The notes under the pieces were generated by a model. It worked only from the letters and a program-made list of their open reading frames with translations, was not told where the DNA came from and did not search any database. The translations under genes and the position numbers were made by a program. Below, one piece after another: positions 14,675-17,901 of a stretch of 17,901 nt of DNA (positions are counted from its first letter, which is position 1; each line of letters begins with the position of its first letter). The DNA comes from HRBIN01 sp038891515 (GTDB lineage: Archaea; Thermoproteota; Nitrososphaeria_A; Caldarchaeales; Caldarchaeaceae), in contig JAWAEB010000030.1 in NCBI GenBank assembly GCA_038891515.1, positions 1 to 17,901 on the forward strand, in the 5' to 3' direction.

Positions 14675-14699
14675 TTAGCTGGTAAGACAAACAATCCCC

Positions 14700-15254
14700 G
14701 TGATTCAGATCGGCATCGGATGCTCGAGCGACAGCTCTCCCAGTTCCAAAGCTGTTGAGAAGGCGAGGTTGGTAGCCGCAGCTCTGGCCCGGCATCGTGA
14801 CGAGGTGGTGGTCTTCACTGGTGGGGACGGGGGGTTGATGAGGGTTGTCTGTGAGGAGTATGTACGGCGTGGCGGCATAACTGTGGGTGTGATACCCTAT
14901 GAAGATGAGATGATAGACAGCAGCCACCCGAGATACAACCCCTACAATACCATAGTCTTCAGAAGCGGCCAGACATATCAGGCGAGAAGCATAGGACTTG
15001 TGAGGAGTAGTGACTCATTCATAATACTTGGAGGCGGCTCCGGAACAATCATAGAGGCCCACCTAGCCTACATATATCGTGTACCGCTAGTCATCCTCAC
15101 AGACACAGGATACCCCAGCGATAGGCTGCAGGAGATGCATCCAGACGGGTACTTGGACCATAGGCGTGTACAGGCTGCATACTACACCCCAGACCCGGAG
15201 GAGGCTGCTGAGAAAGCCTACCAACTGGCCCTGATGAGGAGAAGGGGGGTCTAG
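14700..15254 (+). CDS. SLOG-superfamily protein, LOG / TIGR00725-like
   Basis: This 184-residue Rossmann-type protein resembles the family often labelled lysine decarboxylase-like, now known to include nucleotide phosphoribohydrolases of the LOG type. The nucleotide-phosphate loop is GGGSGTIIEA (about residues 111-120), matching PGG-x-GT-x-x-E of LOG with a change of the first Pro. The N-terminal strand IGIGCSSDS and FTGGDGGLMRVVCEEYVRRGG fit the same fold, and HP-x-YNPYNT-x-VFRSGQT-x-x-ARS is typical of the TIGR00725 branch. The start is GTG, 25 bases after the ferritin stop, and no separate TATA box is clear. Its substrate is unknown. Confidence 0.82.
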   Translation: MIQIGIGCSSDSSPSSKAVEKARLVAAALARHRDEVVVFTGGDGGLMRVVCEEYVRRGGITVGVIPYEDEMIDSSHPRYNPYNTIVFRSGQTYQARSIGLVRSSDSFIILGGGSGTIIEAHLAYIYRVPLVILTDTGYPSDRLQEMHPDGYLDHRRVQAAYYTPDPEEAAEKAYQLALMRRRGV

Positions 15255-15285
15255 CCGCCGGTTTTCTTGGCGAAGGCCAGCCTCT

Positions 15286-15652
15286 CTAAATCCACTCTTC
15301 TTCCTTGAAGAGCTCCTCACAGTATGCTATGTTACTCAAGGCTATGATTGGAGTCCCTCACCTCATCCACATCATCCAAAGCCCTCTTCAACACCTCCTC
15401 AGCCTCTTTTCTACCTATCACACCCAATGCTGTGGCTGCCTCATGCCTCACTATTGGATTTTCATCATTAAGGAGCACCTCAGCCAATTCCGGTATGCAT
15501 TCTCTTCCACCAATCTAAGCCAGTATACACGTGGACCTCGCCATAATAGTCATGTCGCGATGTCTAATCATGCTTCCGAAGTAATCCACATCACGCATCT
15601 TGTACCTTATCTCCATCTCCTTGAAGAGTACAATCTTCTCCGTAGGTATCAT
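15286..15652 (-). pseudogene. HEAT-repeat protein, broken; resembles part of deoxyhypusine hydroxylase
   Basis: In one frame from ATG 15652 the strand encodes 45 residues up to ARSTCILA. It then meets an amber codon (TAG, 15517-15515) and continues with IGGRECIPELAEVLLNDENP and IVRHEAATALGVIGRKEAEE, as far as DDVDEVRDS. There the frame ends in a stop at 15334-15332. Dropping one A of the AA pair just after the GACTCC codons gives IIALSNIAYCEELFKEEEWI and a stop at 15288-15286, which restores HEAT consensus. Repaired, the protein has about 125 residues and roughly three HEAT repeats. The amber lies where DOHH and other HEAT proteins often have Gln (CAG to TAG). ENP-x-VRHE-x-x-x-ALG matches a DOHH metal-binding repeat, but only one His-Glu pair is present. 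It is divergent from a deoxyhypusine synthase gene. Confidence 0.75.
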
Positions 15653-15694
15653 GCCATCTCTTATGTGTGAGGTTTCATAAACACTCGGTAAAAA

Positions 15695-15707
15695 GACATA
15701 TAAGTTA
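15695..15707 (+). promoter_or_regulatory. TATA-type promoter of deoxyhypusine synthase homologue 1
   Basis: GACATATAAGTTA is centred about 26 bases before the ATG at 15726. The reverse strand reads ACTTATATGT, so the same element might also have served the divergent HEAT-repeat gene, whose ATG is about 50 bases away. Confidence 0.6.
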
Positions 15708-15725
15708 ATTGTCTGCATTAATTCT

Positions 15726-16778
15726 ATGCAAGCTGCGAAAACGGTTGAGGAGCTTCTCAGGCAGAAGCTTAGGCCTATACAGGTGGGCCGTAAGAGTGTG
15801 TCCGAACTCCTCACAGCCATGAGGGAGACGGGGTTCCAAGGTAGGGCTCTTGGTATCGCTGCACAGATTTGGGAGATGGCTGTCAAGGCCGAGGACACTG
15901 TGGTAATGATGGGCTATGCAGGCTCGCTCAGCACAACGGGTCAGTGGAAGATTGTGAAGTGGCTTGTGGAGAATAGGCTGGTAGATGTTTTAGTGTCAAC
16001 GGGTGCCAATATTTCTGAGGATTTGATTGAGGCCATGGGGTTCAATTATTGGATTGGCACACCATATATTGATGATGATGTTCTGAGGGGAAACGGGATA
16101 TACAGGTTCCACGACGTATATGTTAGAGAAGCTGACTATATTGAGATGGAGAAGATGCTGGCGGAGTTTATGATGAGTATAGACCGGGGGCAGTCCTACT
16201 CATCTTCCAGATTCCTTAACATGTTGGGCAGGTGGCTGCATGAGAGAGGTGTAGACGGCATCTTGGCAGCGGCATACCGGGCAGGAGTCCCAGTCTTCTG
16301 CCCAGCCATAGTCGACAGCGGGTACGGCGTAGCCTACCTCATGAACAGGTATAAGGACAGGGATTTCAAGCTTCTCATAGACCATTTCATGGATTATGAG
16401 CTGTTGGTTAGGATTAGAGGAAGGCATAGAAATAGTGCGGCCATATTCATAGGAGGCGGGGTTCCGAAAGACTTCATCCAGCTCTCAGCCGTCACTGTTG
16501 ATATCTTGGAATCTGGAGACCCGTTCCGCACGAGGCCGCACAAATATGCCATCCAGATAACCACCGACAGCCCTCAGTGGGGTGGGCTCTCGGGTGCGAC
16601 GCTGGAGGAGGGGAAGAGCTGGGGGAAGGAGGCGCCAGATGGATACTCGGTGCAATGTTTCTGCGACGCCACGATAGCCCTTCCACTGATCTCACACTAC
16701 TTGGCGGAGAGGGGTGGTAGGAGGGGCTCTCCACCCGACCTTTCATGGGTTTTTAGCCTGGGCCTGGATAGTGGCTAG
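15726..16778 (+). CDS. Deoxyhypusine synthase homologue 1 (DHS-like branch)
   Basis: Deoxyhypusine synthase transfers the aminobutyl group of spermidine to a lysine of translation factor aIF5A using NAD. This 350-residue protein has the family fold, with STGANISEDL, PVFCPAIVDSGYG, IFIGGGVPKDF and HKYAIQITTD. The catalytic lysine is in SWGK (Lys301), after GGLSGATLEEGK. The motif after GGGVPK is DFIQ instead of the HH seen in canonical enzymes, and the N-terminus differs. It therefore belongs to the DHS-like branch also found in bacteria, some members of which use other amine acceptors, for example in homospermidine synthesis. It starts at an ATG behind a TATA box and overlaps homologue 2 tail to tail by 36 bases. 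No aIF5A or spermidine synthase gene is in the window. Confidence 0.88.
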   Translation: MQAAKTVEELLRQKLRPIQVGRKSVSELLTAMRETGFQGRALGIAAQIWEMAVKAEDTVVMMGYAGSLSTTGQWKIVKWLVENRLVDVLVSTGANISEDLIEAMGFNYWIGTPYIDDDVLRGNGIYRFHDVYVREADYIEMEKMLAEFMMSIDRGQSYSSSRFLNMLGRWLHERGVDGILAAAYRAGVPVFCPAIVDSGYGVAYLMNRYKDRDFKLLIDHFMDYELLVRIRGRHRNSAAIFIGGGVPKDFIQLSAVTVDILESGDPFRTRPHKYAIQITTDSPQWGGLSGATLEEGKSWGKEAPDGYSVQCFCDATIALPLISHYLAERGGRRGSPPDLSWVFSLGLDSG

Positions 16779-17666
16779 GTACATGATGGGTAGGGCTATA
16801 GTGGCGTCAGCCTTAACGAAGACATGTTTGGCCCTTGTAGAGACTTTATGCCATGTGATAGCCTCTCTAGGCCGTGCGCCGCTTAGGCTGCCATCATACT
16901 CGTCTCCAGTCGATATGTAAATTGCATAGTCCAAGCCTTCGCCGCCGAACTGGGACCACCAGAGTAGGTGGTGCTTTGATATTCCACCTCCCAGCACTAG
17001 CCCGGCCTTCCTCTTATGGGTCCACATCAGCTCATTTAACAGAGTCTCGTCCTTCATCAGATCTAGGTGGAAGTTCTTGCCAAGACCGTTAAGCCAGAGA
17101 TGGTATCCCACTGCACCATCCACTATTCCAGGCACTACAACAGGTATCCTGTTACGCCAGCACCATGTGAGGAAAGAGCTGTCTGAGGAGATTCTCTCAC
17201 CTAGTCTCCATGAGAGCTCATACGTGGATATGGAGCCCGACAGTTCTTCAGCCAGCTTCCTTATCTCAGACTCTATAACGCCGCCATAGCTGGGCGATCT
17301 AATCCATACATTCCCCAGCCTGTGGACACCCTTCTCAGCAAGCTCATAGTCATCAGAATCAAAGCTGCCACCCTCGTAATCGGCCCTGCTGCGGGCTAGG
17401 TCATGATCCAGAGCTCCGCATGTGGTGATGATTAGATGGAAGAGCCTGCGTCTAGCTATGTCGGCGATAATTCCACGTAGTCCAGTTGAGATTAGGTTGC
17501 CTGTGAGTGAGAGGATGCGGAGGCACCCATCATCCCTCAGCATCTCCACAAACATCTTGTAGGCAGTGGCCAGATGCACACCCATGAACCCTCCCATCTC
17601 ATTCATCATCTCTAGAAGCTCATGAGCAGACATACCCTCATGAAGCACCAGGTCCTTAACCCTCAT
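16743..17666 (-). CDS. Deoxyhypusine synthase homologue 2 (closer to canonical DHS)
   Basis: This 307-residue protein keeps the canonical active-site stretch: GGGISKHHLLWW with the substrate-binding His, DYAIYISTGDEYDGSLSGA, then RPREAITWHK, where Lys274 takes the place of the catalytic lysine. Human DHS has KHH, [20 protein letters not shown] in the same place; here Gly of WGK is replaced by His. PVVVPGIVDGAVG and VKADATIALPIMY are further family blocks. It is shorter than eukaryotic DHS (about 370 residues) but normal for archaea. It is the better candidate for modifying aIF5A. The ATG at 17666 lies about 29 bases from a CTTATAAG box. The gene is convergent with homologue 1, so the two need not be co-regulated. 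Confidence 0.9.
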   Translation of the reverse strand: MRVKDLVLHEGMSAHELLEMMNEMGGFMGVHLATAYKMFVEMLRDDGCLRILSLTGNLISTGLRGIIADIARRRLFHLIITTCGALDHDLARSRADYEGGSFDSDDYELAEKGVHRLGNVWIRSPSYGGVIESEIRKLAEELSGSISTYELSWRLGERISSDSSFLTWCWRNRIPVVVPGIVDGAVGYHLWLNGLGKNFHLDLMKDETLLNELMWTHKRKAGLVLGGGISKHHLLWWSQFGGEGLDYAIYISTGDEYDGSLSGARPREAITWHKVSTRAKHVFVKADATIALPIMYLATIQAQAKNP

Positions 17667-17689
17667 ACATCCTATCCATACATCACAAC

Positions 17690-17699
17690 CCTTATAAGA
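17690..17699 (-). promoter_or_regulatory. TATA-type promoter of deoxyhypusine synthase homologue 2
   Basis: The palindromic CTTATAAG (17692-17699 region) is centred about 29 bases before the ATG at 17666, giving a leader of a few bases at most. Confidence 0.55.
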
Positions 17700-17775
17700 G
17701 CTTGAGGAATTGGGCTGCCAGCGCTACAGCGCTTCTTCACCGTCTATGAGGCTGGGAAGATGGGGATGTAGTATG

Positions 17776-17795
17776 GGGACTGTCAACTTAAGGCC
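17776..17795 (+). repeat. Terminal inverted repeat, left end of IS copy 2
   Basis: GGGACTGTCAACTTAAGGCC is the perfect reverse complement of 239-258. The base before it (G17775) does not pair with 259, and the base after it (T17796) does not pair with 238. Confidence 0.85.
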
Positions 17796-17820
17796 TATGG
17801 TCTAGGCTTCCCCTTCGTCG

Positions 17821-17901
17821 TTGGAGGTGATTGAGATCAGGGTCGGCCTAGGCCGTCTTATAGGTTTCTTCGGTGATAGAGATGTCTTTCCACGTGTTAG
17901 G
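17821..17901 (+). CDS. Transposase N-terminal fragment (putative)
   Basis: This frame is open from a TTG at 17821 to the window edge (27 codons) and reads LEVIEIRVGLGRLIGFFGDR followed by DVFPRVR. It lies 26 bases inside the terminal repeat, where an IS6-type transposase would begin. The only support is position and open frame, because the catalytic part lies beyond the window. An upstream in-frame stop at 17803-17805 limits the start. Confidence 0.5.
   Translation, partial: MEVIEIRVGLGRLIGFFGDRDVFPRVR

Larger units (their letters stand above)
17776..17901 (+). mobile_element. Left end of a second copy of the IS6-like element
   Basis: The element begins with the terminal repeat at 17776-17795 and runs off the right edge of the window. 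An open frame begins shortly after the repeat on the plus strand, so this copy has the same orientation as the one at the left edge. Because one copy shows only its 3' end and the other only its 5' end, identity of the two cannot be tested beyond the 20-base repeat. Confidence 0.7.

Noticed and set aside
15515..15517. Pyrrolysine or programmed readthrough at the TAG
   Set aside because: A second lesion (frameshift) follows in the same gene, so decay or sequence error is simpler. No stem-loop after the codon was evident.
15515..15898. 127-codon minus-strand open frame reaching into the deoxyhypusine synthase gene
   Set aside because: Only the part from ATG 15652 resembles a HEAT protein; the upstream portion is antisense to the synthase gene.
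1..17901. A small circular element with a single IS spanning the ends
   Set aside because: The 8 bases outside the repeats (259-266 and 17768-17775) are not identical, so a single IS with an intact target duplication is not supported. The genes are also mainly housekeeping.

Overview
The window looks like chromosomal DNA of a thermophilic archaeon. Several genes have a TATA box about 22-35 bases before a start codon with almost no leader. Start codons ATG, GTG and TTG are mixed, and AGG/AGA and ATA codons are frequent. There are two deoxyhypusine synthase homologues, an F420/flavin luciferase-fold enzyme, a B12-dependent ribonucleotide reductase and a DPSL-type ferritin. A thermophilic member of the Thermoproteota (for example a Caldarchaeales/Nitrososphaeria relative) would fit, but the sequence alone does not settle the lineage.

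Layout. 1-258: right end of an IS6-like insertion sequence (transposase C-terminus plus terminal inverted repeat). 308-2725: sufB, split by a complete 339-residue intein with a LAGLIDADG endonuclease. 2691-4177 (minus): membrane-anchored DUF192 protein coupled to a short isocitrate lyase-family enzyme. 4502-5575 (plus): luciferase-like monooxygenase-fold oxidoreductase. 5704-10883 (minus): class II ribonucleotide reductase, OsmC peroxiredoxin and a YHS-domain copper P-type ATPase in tandem. 10971-12887 (minus): secreted beta-propeller protein. 13017-14159 (plus): Sco-type copper chaperone followed by a small membrane protein with a Cys-Cys motif. 14192-15254 (plus): DPSL ferritin and a SLOG/LOG-like protein. 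15286-15652 (minus): a HEAT-repeat gene broken by an amber codon and a frameshift. 15726-16778 (plus) and 16743-17666 (minus): two different deoxyhypusine synthase homologues that overlap tail to tail. 17776-17901: left end of a second insertion sequence with the same 20-base terminal repeat, in the same orientation as the first.

How the parts may work together. Several products concern metals and oxygen: SufB (Fe-S assembly), the copper exporter, OsmC, Sco with its membrane partner, and the ferritin. The right-hand part is a hypusine-type locus. Two deoxyhypusine synthase homologues lie beside a decayed HEAT-repeat gene that resembles deoxyhypusine hydroxylase (DOHH) in sequence. That pairing is the most interesting point here, because the known hydroxylase is itself a HEAT-repeat protein and archaeal candidates for that step are poorly defined. 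The resemblance is partial: only one of the expected His-Glu metal-binding pairs is present, and the gene is broken as sequenced.

No rRNA, tRNA or CRISPR array was seen. The gap at 4178-4501 holds two promoters and no convincing gene.
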